From JAENVU01 sp031422675 (GTDB lineage Bacteria > Actinomycetota > Acidimicrobiia > IMCC26256 > JAENVU01): 64,000 nt of DNA. Shown here one piece after another: positions 8,647-17,400 of the stretch. The notes below the pieces were generated by a model. That model saw only the letters and a program-made list of their open reading frames with translations, ran no database searches and was not told where the DNA came from. How positions within the stretch are numbered: the first letter of the stretch is position 1; each line of letters starts with the position of its first letter. The position numbers and the translations under genes are program-made. The DNA lies in the NCBI GenBank assembly GCA_031422675.1, contig JANPMG010000008.1, positions 33,196 through 97,195 on the forward strand, read 5' to 3'.

Positions 8647-9483
8647 ATGGCCAAACCGAAGCCCAGCAAGTACAGCCGCGCCCGCATCCGGTCGAAGGTC
8701 CGGCGCCCGAAGCGCGCCGGCGCCTCCCGCGCCTGGATGGTGACCACCATCGCCCTGTTCGCGGTGGGAGCACTGCTCGTGGTCCTCAGCTACAACGACC
8801 GCCAGGAACGATCGCTCGTCGCGCCCAAGCTTGGTGACCACATCCACGCCTACCTCGGCGTGAACATCTGTGGCACCTGGGAGCCGGCGGTGCCCGAGTT
8901 CCACGGTCGGAACGGCAGCGCCGATCAGAACGCCACCCCGCGCGCCGGAATCCACTCGCACGCGGACTTCCTCATCCACGACCACCCGTTCAGCAGCGAC
9001 GAGACCGGGAAGAAGGCCACCCTCGGGCGCTATCTCGAGTACGCGCAGAGCAAAGTGTCCGCGAAATCCGTGAAGCTGTGGCCGCTCTGGGTGCCGAACG
9101 CCAACTACTCGAATGGGAAGAAGTGCCCGGACTCCGAGGCGCCGGGTGTCCTCCGGTACAAGGTCGGCCGGCTCGGTGAGCCGTGGCCCGAGAAGGCGCG
9201 CTCCGGGAACCCGGCGGATTACCACATGGCCAACGGGGACATCATCGCGATCTACTTCCTGCCCAAGGGCGACCCGCTGGAGCAGCCGCCCGGATCGGAC
9301 GCGGCGCTGGCCAACATCGGCGACCTGAACGGTCGGTCGGCGCTCCCGGCGGCGTCCACCACCTCGGCGCCGAGTTCGACCCCGGCCGATTCGACCCCGC
9401 CCGATTCGGCGCCGCCCGATTCGACCCCGAGTTCGACGACCTCCAGCAGCCCGGCAGGCAGTAGCTCCACCACCCAACCGTGA
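8647..9483 (+). CDS. Uncharacterised membrane-anchored protein with conserved-looking His pairs and a Ser/Thr/Pro tail
   Basis: The 278-residue protein has a 29-residue Lys/Arg-rich cytoplasmic start, one membrane helix (about residues 30-49) and an outer domain. That domain carries paired histidines: H65/H67 before GVNICGTW, H103/H105 in GIHSHADF and H111/H113 in IHDHPF. It also has C75 and a second cysteine near residue 160. The last 45 residues are a Ser/Thr/Pro/Asp linker with a 15-bp DNA repeat. I recall similar unnamed proteins in Acidimicrobiia but no assigned function. The His pattern suggests metal binding. Its stop overlaps the next gene by GTGA, which ties it to the sugar-nucleotide operon. 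Confidence 0.75.
   Translation: MAKPKPSKYSRARIRSKVRRPKRAGASRAWMVTTIALFAVGALLVVLSYNDRQERSLVAPKLGDHIHAYLGVNICGTWEPAVPEFHGRNGSADQNATPRAGIHSHADFLIHDHPFSSDETGKKATLGRYLEYAQSKVSAKSVKLWPLWVPNANYSNGKKCPDSEAPGVLRYKVGRLGEPWPEKARSGNPADYHMANGDIIAIYFLPKGDPLEQPPGSDAALANIGDLNGRSALPAASTTSAPSSTPADSTPPDSAPPDSTPSSTTSSSPAGSSSTTQP
9375..9430 (+). repeat. 15-bp in-frame tandem repeat, about 3.7 copies
   Basis: Units beginning TTCGACCCCG or TTCGGCGCCG recur every 15 bases at 9375, 9390, 9405 and 9420 (last one partial). They encode the Asp-Ser-Thr/Ala-Pro-Pro linker at the end of the preceding membrane protein. Replication slippage is the likely origin. Confidence 0.85.
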
Positions 9484-10484
9484 AAGCCGTCGTTCTCGTC
9501 GGTGGTGCGGGTACCCGGCTGCGACCCCTGACGTACGCGACTCCGAAGCCGCTGCTCCCGATCGCCAACGTGGCGTTCCTGGAGCGTCAGCTGCACTGGC
9601 TCGGGACCTACGGAGTGGACGAAGCCGTCCTCTCGCTCGGCTACCTCCCGAATGCGTTCACCGACCACTTCGCGGACGAGCGCTTCGGTGACATGAAGCT
9701 GCGGTTCGTCGTCGAGCACGAACCGCTCGGGACCGCCGGCGGTATCCGGTTCGCCGCCGACGGCATCAACGAGCGGGTGCTGGTGTGCAACGGCGACGTG
9801 CTCACCGATCTCGACCTCGATGCCTTCGTCGCGTTCCACGAGGCCCGCGGTGCCGAGGCCAGCATCTCGTTGGCGCGCGTCGAGGACCCGTCGGCGTTCG
9901 GCGTGGTGCCGACCCGCAGCGACGGCGAGGTGATCGCGTTCGTGGAGAAGCCGCCGCGCGATCAGGCGCCCACCAACTGGATCAACGCCGGTACCTACAT
10001 CCTGGAACCGTCGGTGCTCTCGTCCATCCCGACGCGGCTGAACGTCTCGATCGAACGCGAGACGTTCCCGCGCATGTTGGAGCGCCCGGGGCGGCTCTAC
10101 GCCATGCCCTCCGAGGGTTACTGGCTCGACATCGGAACGCCGGCCAAGTACTTCGAGGCGCAGATGGACGTGCTGGCCGGGCGGGTGGGTCTTCCGCCCA
10201 CTCCGGCCGCACGCGAGCACGAGACCGGAGTCTGGATCGAGCCCGATGTGACGATCGCGTCGGACGTCACGCTGACGGGTCCGCTGCTCCTCGGTGCCGG
10301 CGCGCAGATCGCCGCGGGCGCCCGAGTGGCCGGGAGCGTGGTGGGCGAACGATCGTCGATTGGTGCGGGCGCGACGGTCATCAACAGCGTGGTCCTCGCC
10401 GACACGACCGTGGGCGACGGTGACGTTCTCGATGGTGTGGTGGTGGGCGCAGACGCTCGACTCGACGTGAAGGCGGAAGCGTGA
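9480..10484 (+). CDS. Sugar-1-phosphate nucleotidylyltransferase, probable mannose-1-phosphate guanylyltransferase
   Basis: The 334-residue enzyme starts with the pyrophosphorylase signature VVLVGGAGTRLRPLT and has the PKPLLPIAN substrate loop, LVCNGDVLTD, FVEKPP and NAGTYILEP. The last 100 residues form hexapeptide repeats of a left-handed beta helix (PLLLGAGAQIAAGARVAGS). This architecture is that of actinobacterial GDP-mannose pyrophosphorylase (Rv3264c type), acting after phosphomannomutase. GTG 9480 overlaps the previous stop and the 3' end overlaps the next GTG, so translation is coupled on both sides. Glucose-1-phosphate uridylyl- or thymidylyltransferase remains possible. Confidence 0.85.
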   Translation: MKAVVLVGGAGTRLRPLTYATPKPLLPIANVAFLERQLHWLGTYGVDEAVLSLGYLPNAFTDHFADERFGDMKLRFVVEHEPLGTAGGIRFAADGINERVLVCNGDVLTDLDLDAFVAFHEARGAEASISLARVEDPSAFGVVPTRSDGEVIAFVEKPPRDQAPTNWINAGTYILEPSVLSSIPTRLNVSIERETFPRMLERPGRLYAMPSEGYWLDIGTPAKYFEAQMDVLAGRVGLPPTPAAREHETGVWIEPDVTIASDVTLTGPLLLGAGAQIAAGARVAGSVVGERSSIGAGATVINSVVLADTTVGDGDVLDGVVVGADARLDVKAEA

Positions 10485-11425
10485 AGGCGTTCATCACCGG
10501 CGGTGCCGGGTTCATCGGATCGACGTTGGCGGACCGGCTTCTAGCCGACGGTTGGTCGGTCGATGTGGCCGACGACCTCTCCAGCGGTTCGCTCGCCAAC
10601 CTTGCCGACGCGCGCGCGGTGGGCGACCGGCGGTTCTCGTTCCACCGGATCGACATTCGCAATGCTGCGATCACCGATCTCATCGAGTCGCGCCGGCCCG
10701 ATGTGGTGTTCCACCTCGCGGCGCAGGCCGACGTTCGGGTCTCGGTGGCCAAGCCGCAACTCGATGCCGAGATCAACCTGATCGGCGCGCTCAACGTGTT
10801 CCAGGGCGCGCTCGGGGCCAAGGTCGGAAAGGTCGTGTTCGCCAGCTCGGGCGGGACCATCTACGGGACGCCCCGAGAGATCCCCACGCCCGAGACCCAC
10901 CCCCAGCATCCCGAATCGCCCTACGGCGTGGCGAAGAAGGCCGGGGGCGACTACCTCCACTACTACCACGAGATTCACGGGCTCGACTACGCCGCGACTG
11001 CCTTCTCGAACGTCTACGGGCCGCGCCAAGACCCCCACGGTGAGGCGGGCGTGGTGGCCATCTTCACCGGCCTGTTCCTCGAACGGCGACGCCCGACGAT
11101 CTTCGGAACCGGTGACCAGACCCGAGACTTCGTGTTCGTCGACGATGTCGTGGATGCACTGGCCCGGGCCGCCGAGCGCGGCGAGGGCATCATCAACATC
11201 GGCACTGGCGACGAGACCAGTGTCAACGACCTGTACGCGGCAATGTCACGCGCCACGGGGTTCAACGATCCCCCCAGCTATGCGCCGGCGCGTGCCGGCG
11301 AGCTGGATCGGTCGGCGCTCGCCATCGACCGGGCCGCCGTCGAACTCGGGTGGAAACCCTTCACGTCGCTGGACGAAGGCGTCTCCCGCACCATCGAGTG
11401 GTTCCGGGACCGCAAGAGTCGTTAG
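10481..11425 (+). CDS. NAD-dependent epimerase/dehydratase, UDP-glucose 4-epimerase-like
   Basis: The 314-residue extended SDR has GGAGFIGST, HLAAQADVRVS, FASSGGTIYG, the YGVAKK catalytic motif, SNVYGPRQDPHGEAGVVAIF and RDFVFVDDVV. This is the pattern of short bacterial GalE-like UDP-hexose epimerases. It could interconvert UDP-glucose/galactose or, given the upstream genes, UDP-glucuronate/galacturonate or UDP-xylose/arabinose. GTG 10481 is coupled to the preceding gene by GTGA. It ends the plus-strand operon; its TAG overlaps the TAA of the convergent nitroreductase gene. Confidence 0.85.
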   Translation: MKAFITGGAGFIGSTLADRLLADGWSVDVADDLSSGSLANLADARAVGDRRFSFHRIDIRNAAITDLIESRRPDVVFHLAAQADVRVSVAKPQLDAEINLIGALNVFQGALGAKVGKVVFASSGGTIYGTPREIPTPETHPQHPESPYGVAKKAGGDYLHYYHEIHGLDYAATAFSNVYGPRQDPHGEAGVVAIFTGLFLERRRPTIFGTGDQTRDFVFVDDVVDALARAAERGEGIINIGTGDETSVNDLYAAMSRATGFNDPPSYAPARAGELDRSALAIDRAAVELGWKPFTSLDEGVSRTIEWFRDRKSR

Positions 11426-12030
11426 CGCCGGGTGCGCAGATCCTCGAGCGGAATCGGCGGCCGCGGCCGCCCCACATAGGCCGGGTCGGGGTGGCCCACC
11501 ATCACGAGGGCGTGCGGCAGCCACTCGGGATCGAGTTCGAGCGCATCGCGCGCCGCTTCGGGGCAGAAGATCGGCGCCGCCACCCAGCAGGACGCGAGAT
11601 CGCGATCCGCAGCCGCCAACATGAGGTTCTCGACCGCCGCCCCGAGTGACAGGAGCGCCATGCCCCATTCGGCGCGCTGGCGATCGGCGTCGGGATAGCG
11701 GTCGAGTCCGTTCCACGTGAGACAGCCGAGGATCAGCGCCGGTGCGCCGACGATTTTCTGGTGGGAGCGATCGACGAGTTCGTCGATGCGGCCGCGGTCG
11801 ACGCCGTCGCGCTCGAGGTCGTGGCGCCAGTGTGCGCCCATGCCCTGCGCCAGGCGCGCCTTGGCGCGACCTGAGTGGACCACCACAAACCGCCACGGGC
11901 GGGCGTGGTGGGGTGCGGGCGCGCTGCACGCCGCCGCCACCAGCGCATCCAATGCGTCGAGCGCCACCGGCGCGGCGGTGAAGGATCGGATCGATCGGCG
12001 GGCATCGATGAACTGGGGGATGGCGGTCAT
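11422..12030 (-). CDS. FMN nitroreductase-fold protein, FbiB C-terminal-domain homologue
   Basis: The 202-residue protein has the nitroreductase pattern: an RRSIRSFT start, SAPAPHHARPWRFVVV flavin loop, the central EWGMALLSLGAAVENLMLAA helix and a C-terminal LVMVGHPDPA. In mycobacteria this domain is fused to the C-terminus of FbiB, where it reduces dehydro-F420-0. Here it is a separate gene whose ATG (12030-12028) overlaps the cofE stop by ATGA, strong evidence for the same pathway role. An upstream ATG at 12090 lies inside cofE and is not used. Confidence 0.85.
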   Translation of the reverse strand: MTAIPQFIDARRSIRSFTAAPVALDALDALVAAACSAPAPHHARPWRFVVVHSGRAKARLAQGMGAHWRHDLERDGVDRGRIDELVDRSHQKIVGAPALILGCLTWNGLDRYPDADRQRAEWGMALLSLGAAVENLMLAAADRDLASCWVAAPIFCPEAARDALELDPEWLPHALVMVGHPDPAYVGRPRPPIPLEDLRTRR

Positions 12031-12737
12031 CGGAACAAGTCGTCCTGAGCGGGCCGGATGAGTTCGCGCACCGAACCGTCGCGAAACCACGCGCGGTCGA
12101 GGCCGCGCACGATGGCGACGGGGATCCCGGACGCCTTGCCCATCACCAGCTCCGCGGCCGACGCGATCTCGTCGGCGAGGGCGACCTCGGTGACCCGGAG
12201 TTCCTGGCCCCGATCGTCGGTGTCGCCGCGCAGGTCGACGACCGCGGCGATGCCGGCCACGCCGATCGCCACGTCGGTGAGACCGTGACGCCAGGGTCGA
12301 CCGAACGTGTCCGACACGACCACGCCGACCTCGATGCCGAGCGCGGCCCGCACCGAGTTGCGGATGCGATGCGCGGAGCGGTCGCTGTCGATCGGCAGCA
12401 GCGCGGCGGAACCGGCGTCGACGTTGGAGAGGTCGATGCCGGCGTTGGCGCAGATGAACCCGTGCCGGGTTTCGCTGATGACGAGATCACCGCGCCGTCG
12501 CACCACGCGCACGGATTCGGACGCGATGAGCTCAGCCCGGGCCGCGAAGTCCGCATGGTCGAGCGGCACGAGCCGGTGCTCGGCCTTCGAGACGATCTTC
12601 TGGGTCACGACGAGACAATCACCGTCGGTGAGTGGTGTGGCCTGCGCGGCGGTGGCCGCGACGATCATCGGTCCGAGTTGGTCGCCCGGTCGGATCTCGC
12701 CGATTCCCTCGACGGGCAGGACGTGCAGCGCCCGCAT
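12027..12737 (-). CDS. cofE: Coenzyme F420:L-glutamate ligase
   Basis: The 236-residue protein matches the N-terminal half of FbiB, or stand-alone CofE, which adds glutamates to F420-0 with GTP. Visible family blocks are LPVEGIGEIRPGD, DCLVVTQKIVSKAEH, the metal-site region HGFICANAGIDLSNV and VSDTFGRPWR. The ATG overlaps the cofD stop by one base (TGATG) and the 3' end overlaps the nitroreductase start, so three F420 proteins are made from one coupled message. Compared with FbiB of mycobacteria it lacks only the nitroreductase domain, which is encoded next door. Confidence 0.93.
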   Translation of the reverse strand: MRALHVLPVEGIGEIRPGDQLGPMIVAATAAQATPLTDGDCLVVTQKIVSKAEHRLVPLDHADFAARAELIASESVRVVRRRGDLVISETRHGFICANAGIDLSNVDAGSAALLPIDSDRSAHRIRNSVRAALGIEVGVVVSDTFGRPWRHGLTDVAIGVAGIAAVVDLRGDTDDRGQELRVTEVALADEIASAAELVMGKASGIPVAIVRGLDRAWFRDGSVRELIRPAQDDLFR

Positions 12738-13675
12738 CAGGCGACGGCGTCGAGCGTGTGCTGCGCGAGCGCAGCCGCGACCCGCGCGTCGCGCATCAAC
12801 GTGTCGGCGACCACCGCGCGCACGCCCGCGGCTTCGACCTCGGGTGCCCGGCGCGCGTCCCCGGCGTCGATCACCAAGGTCCCGCAGAACTCGGCGTAGG
12901 CGCGGGCGACGCCCACGCAACTGACCTCGATGCCGAGCGGGTCCATCAACCGGTCCGCCGGACCCTTCACCGGCGCACCGGCGATGATCGGGCTGACCCC
13001 GATCACTCGGTCCCGCCGGCGGATCAGAAGGTCTCGGATTCCCGGCACTGCGAGGATCGGACCGATCGAGATCACCGGGTTGGACGGGCAGACGAGGATC
13101 GTGTCAGCGGATTCGAGGGACGCGAGGACGGCGGGGCCGGGCCGGGACTCGGGGGCGCCGGCGAACTCGACGGCCACCACCGGCGGGTTCGCCCGCTCGC
13201 GCACGAACCACTCCTGCATCGCCAGGACCTCGATCTCACCGTTCGGGCGCCGGACGCTGACCCGGGTGGCGACGCGATCGTCCGACATGGGGATCACGCG
13301 GGGGACCACACCCCAGGCGGCGGTGATCTCGGCGGTGATCTCGGTGAGCGTGGCGCCCTCGTATCGGCGGCGGGTGCGATACAAGTGGGTGGCGAGGTCG
13401 TGGTCGCCGAGACGGAACCAGGTGTCGGCGCCATATCGATCCAGCGCGTCCATCGCGGTGAAGGTCTCGTCGGCGAGGCCCCACCCCTGTTCGGGGTGCT
13501 CGGCGCCGGCCAGGGTGTAGGTCACGGTGTCGAGATCGGGGGAGACGGAGAGTCCGTGGAACTGGTCGTCGTCGGCGGTGTTCACGACGACGGTGACCGA
13601 CGCCGGATCGACCACGCGCACCAACCCGCGCAGGAACCGGGCGGCTCCGACTCCACCGGCCAAGGCGACGATCAT
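12737..13675 (-). CDS. cofD: 2-phospho-L-lactate/phosphoenolpyruvyl transferase of F420 synthesis
   Basis: The 312-residue protein begins with the CofD signature LAGGVGAARFLRGL and has NTADDDQFHGLSVSPDLDT, GWGLADET, FRLGDHDLATH, PSNPVISIGPIL and SPIIAGAPVKGPAD, all typical of CofD/FbiA. It transfers the side-chain precursor from its GDP-activated form to the deazaflavin Fo. It is the first gene of the minus-strand F420 operon. The LLM-type oxidoreductase at 46884-47849 may be a user of the cofactor. In mycobacteria fbiA-fbiB lie near whiB2; no whiB gene is seen here. Confidence 0.95.
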   Translation of the reverse strand: MIVALAGGVGAARFLRGLVRVVDPASVTVVVNTADDDQFHGLSVSPDLDTVTYTLAGAEHPEQGWGLADETFTAMDALDRYGADTWFRLGDHDLATHLYRTRRRYEGATLTEITAEITAAWGVVPRVIPMSDDRVATRVSVRRPNGEIEVLAMQEWFVRERANPPVVAVEFAGAPESRPGPAVLASLESADTILVCPSNPVISIGPILAVPGIRDLLIRRRDRVIGVSPIIAGAPVKGPADRLMDPLGIEVSCVGVARAYAEFCGTLVIDAGDARRAPEVEAAGVRAVVADTLMRDARVAAALAQHTLDAVA

Positions 13676-13747
13676 TCGGGCAGCGTAGGGAGTGCGGGCC
13701 CGCGCCGGCGAACGTGCATCAGCCGCGCCGGGATTGGGAGGGGACCA

Positions 13748-13777
13748 CGACGACCCCCTCCGAGGAGGGGGTCGTCG
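13748..13777. terminator. Perfect 14-bp hairpin between cofD and the small helical-protein gene
   Basis: CGACGACCCCCTCC at 13748-13761 pairs fully with 13764-13777 across a two-base loop. It lies 58 bases beyond the stop of the minus-strand gene at 13835 and 72 bases upstream of cofD. Only a short GGTTT follows on the plus side and no U-tract on the minus side, so termination is probable but not textbook. Confidence 0.65.
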
Positions 13778-13834
13778 GGTTTGCGCCCACCTTCGGCGAC
13801 GGGGGGTTCGCCGAACGCGGGTATCAGGAGGGGA

Positions 13835-14251
13835 TCAGTTGTTCGACTGGCCGCGCAGTGCCTGCACGCGGGCTTTGCCGACTTCAACCGCCTTGCCCAG
13901 CTGCTCCGGCAGTGCCTGCACCGGCGCGGCCACCGAGATGCCCTTGAGCTGCTCGATGACCGGCTCCACCCGCTGCTTCACGTCGCCGATGACCGGCTCA
14001 GCCCACTGGCGGGGGTCGAGCGTCTTGAGCGTGGTGGCCGCAGTGTCGAGGCTGGTGGTGGCGGTATCGGTGACCAGGCTGCGCAGTGCGTCGGTCTTGG
14101 TCTCGATGACACCCTGCGCGTCCTTGGCGATGGTCACGATGCGCTCACCGGCTTCACGGCGCCGTACCTGCGCCTGCTGGAAGCCGAGGACTCCGGCGCC
14201 CACGGCGATGTAGGCGGCGTCGGCGGCGGTCTTGCGAAGGTCGAGTTCCAT
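13835..14251 (-). CDS. Small uncharacterised helical protein
   Basis: The 138-residue protein starts MELDLRKTAADAAYIAVGAG, has a weakly hydrophobic stretch (about 12-24), then QQAQVRRREAGERI and long amphipathic, Ala/Thr/Glu/Lys-rich helical sequence to the end, without cysteines or catalytic motifs. I recall similar short unnamed proteins in actinobacteria but know no function; the helical repeats are reminiscent of phasin- or HbhA-like proteins. It has a strong ribosome site, AAGGAGA seven bases before ATG. It stands alone, with a promoter-like sequence upstream and a hairpin downstream. Confidence 0.75.
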   Translation of the reverse strand: MELDLRKTAADAAYIAVGAGVLGFQQAQVRRREAGERIVTIAKDAQGVIETKTDALRSLVTDTATTSLDTAATTLKTLDPRQWAEPVIGDVKQRVEPVIEQLKGISVAAPVQALPEQLGKAVEVGKARVQALRGQSNN

Positions 14252-14337
14252 GGGGTCTCCTTGAGAGGATCTGCTGGCGCGGAAACGTGCTTGACGGGAG
14301 TTTCGGACGGGGGACCGGTGTCCTCCGTCGTGCTCGC

Positions 14338-14366
14338 ACCATACAGCAACTTGCTAACTCTTGCAA
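14338..14366 (-). promoter_or_regulatory. Candidate sigma-70-type promoter for the small helical-protein gene
   Basis: On the minus strand TTGCAA (14366-14361) and TATGGT (14343-14338) are separated by exactly 17 bases. Transcription would start near 14331 and give a leader of about 80 bases before the ATG at 14251. Both hexamers are imperfect matches, but A/T-rich elements like these are rare in this GC-rich window. Confidence 0.5.
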
Positions 14367-14372
14367 GCACTC

Positions 14373-14386
14373 GTGACGATCGTCAC
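14373..14386. promoter_or_regulatory. 14-bp perfect palindrome, possible operator
   Basis: GTGACGATCGTCAC reads the same on both strands. It has the GTGA-N6-TCAC spacing of CRP/FNR-family sites and its centre lies about 48 bases upstream of the predicted start of the minus-strand transcript, a common activator position. It also lies in the only gap between this gene and the divergent GT2 gene at 14500. Confidence 0.45.
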
Positions 14387-14499
14387 CCGTCCGGGAGCGT
14401 AATCGCGTCCCAAAAGTCCAGGTGAGAGAGGTTTGGGGGATTCCGGCCCACCGGCAACCTCCGGTGCGGCCCGGGGTCACTTGTAGGCTCGCCCCGCTC

Positions 14500-17400
14500 A
14501 TGGAACCCGATCTCCCGCCGACCCGACCGGGGGCGGAACTGGGCGCGGAACTGGGCGCGGAACTGGGCGACGGACCCCGCGATGAACCCGAGGAGGCGGC
14601 CGCCGCACCGGCGGTGGTGGCGGTCGTGGTGGCCCACGGCGACGCCCGTCACCTCGAAGAATGTCTCCACGCGTTGGCGGGCTCGGACTATCCGGATCTC
14701 ACGGTGCTGGTGATCGCCGCGACCGACGACGATCTCGCGATCAGGGTCGCGCCGGTGCTCCCGAAGGCGTTCGTCCGGCCGGTGACGGTGCGGGGCTTCG
14801 CGGCGGGGGCCAACGATGCGATCGCAACGGTGGCCGGTGCGCCATTCCTGTTGTTCTGTCACACCGACGTGGTTCCGGAGCCCACTGCCATCCGGGTACT
14901 CGTCGAAGAGGCGTACCGCTCGAATGCCGCCATCATCGGGCCGAAACTCGTCGATGTCGCCCGGCCCGAGATCCTGCGCGAAGTCGGGTGGTCGATCGAC
15001 CGGTTCGGCGTGGCGCACTCCGAGATCGAGCGAGACGAACTCGATCAGGAGCAGCACGATGCCGTGCGCGACGTCTTCTTCGTGAGCGACGCCTGCGTGC
15101 TGATCCGCGCCGACCTGTTCTCCGAACTCGGCGGGTTCGACCCGGAGTGCGATCCCGGTGCTCGGGCCCTTGACCTGTGCTGGCGGGCGCGGCTCGCCGC
15201 GGCCCGGGTGATCGTCGCGCCCGATGCGCGCGTCGGCCATTTCGAGGAGGACGGCCCGCACGAGTCGGATCGAGCTCTGGCCCAACGGCATCGAGTGCGG
15301 GCTCTGCTCACGAACACCGCGGCCGCCCGGCTGCTCTGGATCATACCGATGGCGATGGTGCTGCATTTCGCCGAGGCGTTGGTCTTTCTCCTGCGTCGCC
15401 GCCGGGACCGGTCGGCCGCGTTGGTGGGTGCGTGGACCGGAAATCTCCGCAACCTCGGCTCGTTGCGCGCGTCCCGTGCGCGGGCCCAAGCGGCCCGGGT
15501 GGTACCGGACCGAGAAATTCACGCGCTCCAGTTCCGCGGCAGCGCGCGGGTCTCGAACTACATGACGTCCTCGCTCCATGCCGACGCGCACATGCGCAGT
15601 TGGTCCCAGCGCGGCCGTTCGGTCGCGGACTCGGCATCGAGCCAGTTCCGCACCTGGCGGGGGTTACTGCTCATCGGAATGGTCGCGTTGGTCGTCGTCG
15701 GGTCGCGAGGGTTGTTGCTCGACCGGCTCTCGGCGGTCGGTCAGTTCGCCCCCTGGCCCGGGGTCTCCGATCTGCTCCGTTCGTTCACGAGTGAGTGGCG
15801 CTTCGCCGAACTCGGCGCCCACTCACCGGCACCGCCACTCCTTGCGCTCGCGGCGCTCCTGCGGATCCTCGGACTCGGGTCGGGCGATCTGGTCCGGAGT
15901 CTGATCGTGGTCGGCGCGATCCCGGTCGCCGCGTTCGGCGCGGCCAGGGCCGCCCGCCCCATCGCCGGCGCCGGGTGGCCGAGTGTGGTCGCCGCGTTCG
16001 CTTACGGGATCGTGCCCGTCCCGCGCAATGCGATCGCGAGCGGCGCTCTGGGACCGTTGATGCTCTACGTCGCGGCACCGTTCGTGTTCCTCGCGTTGGT
16101 GACGCTCGGAGGTCTGGTCACGTTCCGCTGGCCCCGCCGACGAATCGCAGTCCTGGGTGGCGTGGGGGTGGCGGGCGCGGCGACCTTCTGGCCGTTGGCG
16201 ATTGCGTTGCCGGTGGTGCTCGTCGTCGGGATGCTCGTCGTGGCACCGCTCACTCGCGACGCCTCCGCTCGGCTCGTGACGATGCTGCGCAGCGCCGCGG
16301 TCCTCTCGGGACTCGCGCTGGTGTTGCTCTTCCCGTGGCCGCTCGCATTCCTCGCCGGTGGTGATCGGATCGGCGCGCTCGGGATCGGGTACGACCCGAT
16401 CGACTCGTTCGGGTCACTGCTGCGATTGACGGTGGGCCCGAATGGTTCGGGGCTCGGACCCTGGGCCTTCCTCGTCGTCGGCCTGGCGGTCACCGTGATG
16501 GCGAGTGGGGAGCGCGCCGTCTGGTGCCTACGCCTCTGGGGCATCGCCTTGGTCGGGTGGATCGTGGCGGCCGTGCCGGCCTGGGTCGGATCCGCCAGCC
16601 CCGACGTGGCGGGGATGCTCGTTCCGGCCGCGTTGGCGCTCGCACTCATCGCAGGGATCGGCGTCGCGACGTTCGTCGACGAAGTTCGGCGGGGTGGACT
16701 CGGCTGGCGGCACGTGCTGGCGGCGGTGTCGGCGGCGGGGTTGGCCCTCGCCGCGTTCACCTTCGTGGGCGATACCGCCGGCGGCCGGTGGCACCAGCCC
16801 TCCGGCGATTGGAACTCGACCCTGTCCTGGATGCGAGCCCAGCGCGATCGCGGGTCGTTCCGGGTGTTGTGGGTCGGCTCGCCGGGGTCGGTCCCCGGCG
16901 CGTTTCACCGCACGGGAGAAACGGCGTTCGCGCTCACCAACGAAGGCCCCGGCGATCTTCGCGACGCACTTCCGGCTCCGGGGGGTGCCGGATTCGCGGC
17001 TGCCCGTGACGCGGTCGAGCAACTGGCGGACAACCGCACGAGTCGCATCGGTCGCGTGGTGGGCCCGATGGCGGTTCGTTACATCGCGGCACCGCAACGC
17101 CCCGCGCCCGGACCCGGCGCGCCCGCGGCGCCTGACGATCCGGTGGTCGCCGCGCTGGCGCGCCAACTCGATCTGCGCCAACTCGAGGTCGTGGCCGGGA
17201 TGGTGCTCTACGAAAACGTCGCGTGGATTCCGGGCCGCGCGGTGGTGGCCGACGTTCCCCGGAGTCGGCCCACGGGTGTGACCCCGTTCGACGTGCGCAC
17301 CTCCGGCGTCGCGCGCCCGGGCACCCGGGATTCGGTGGTCTGGTCGCAGCAGTACTCCGACGACTGGCAGGCGCCGTCGCGCGCACGCGCACCGGTGACG

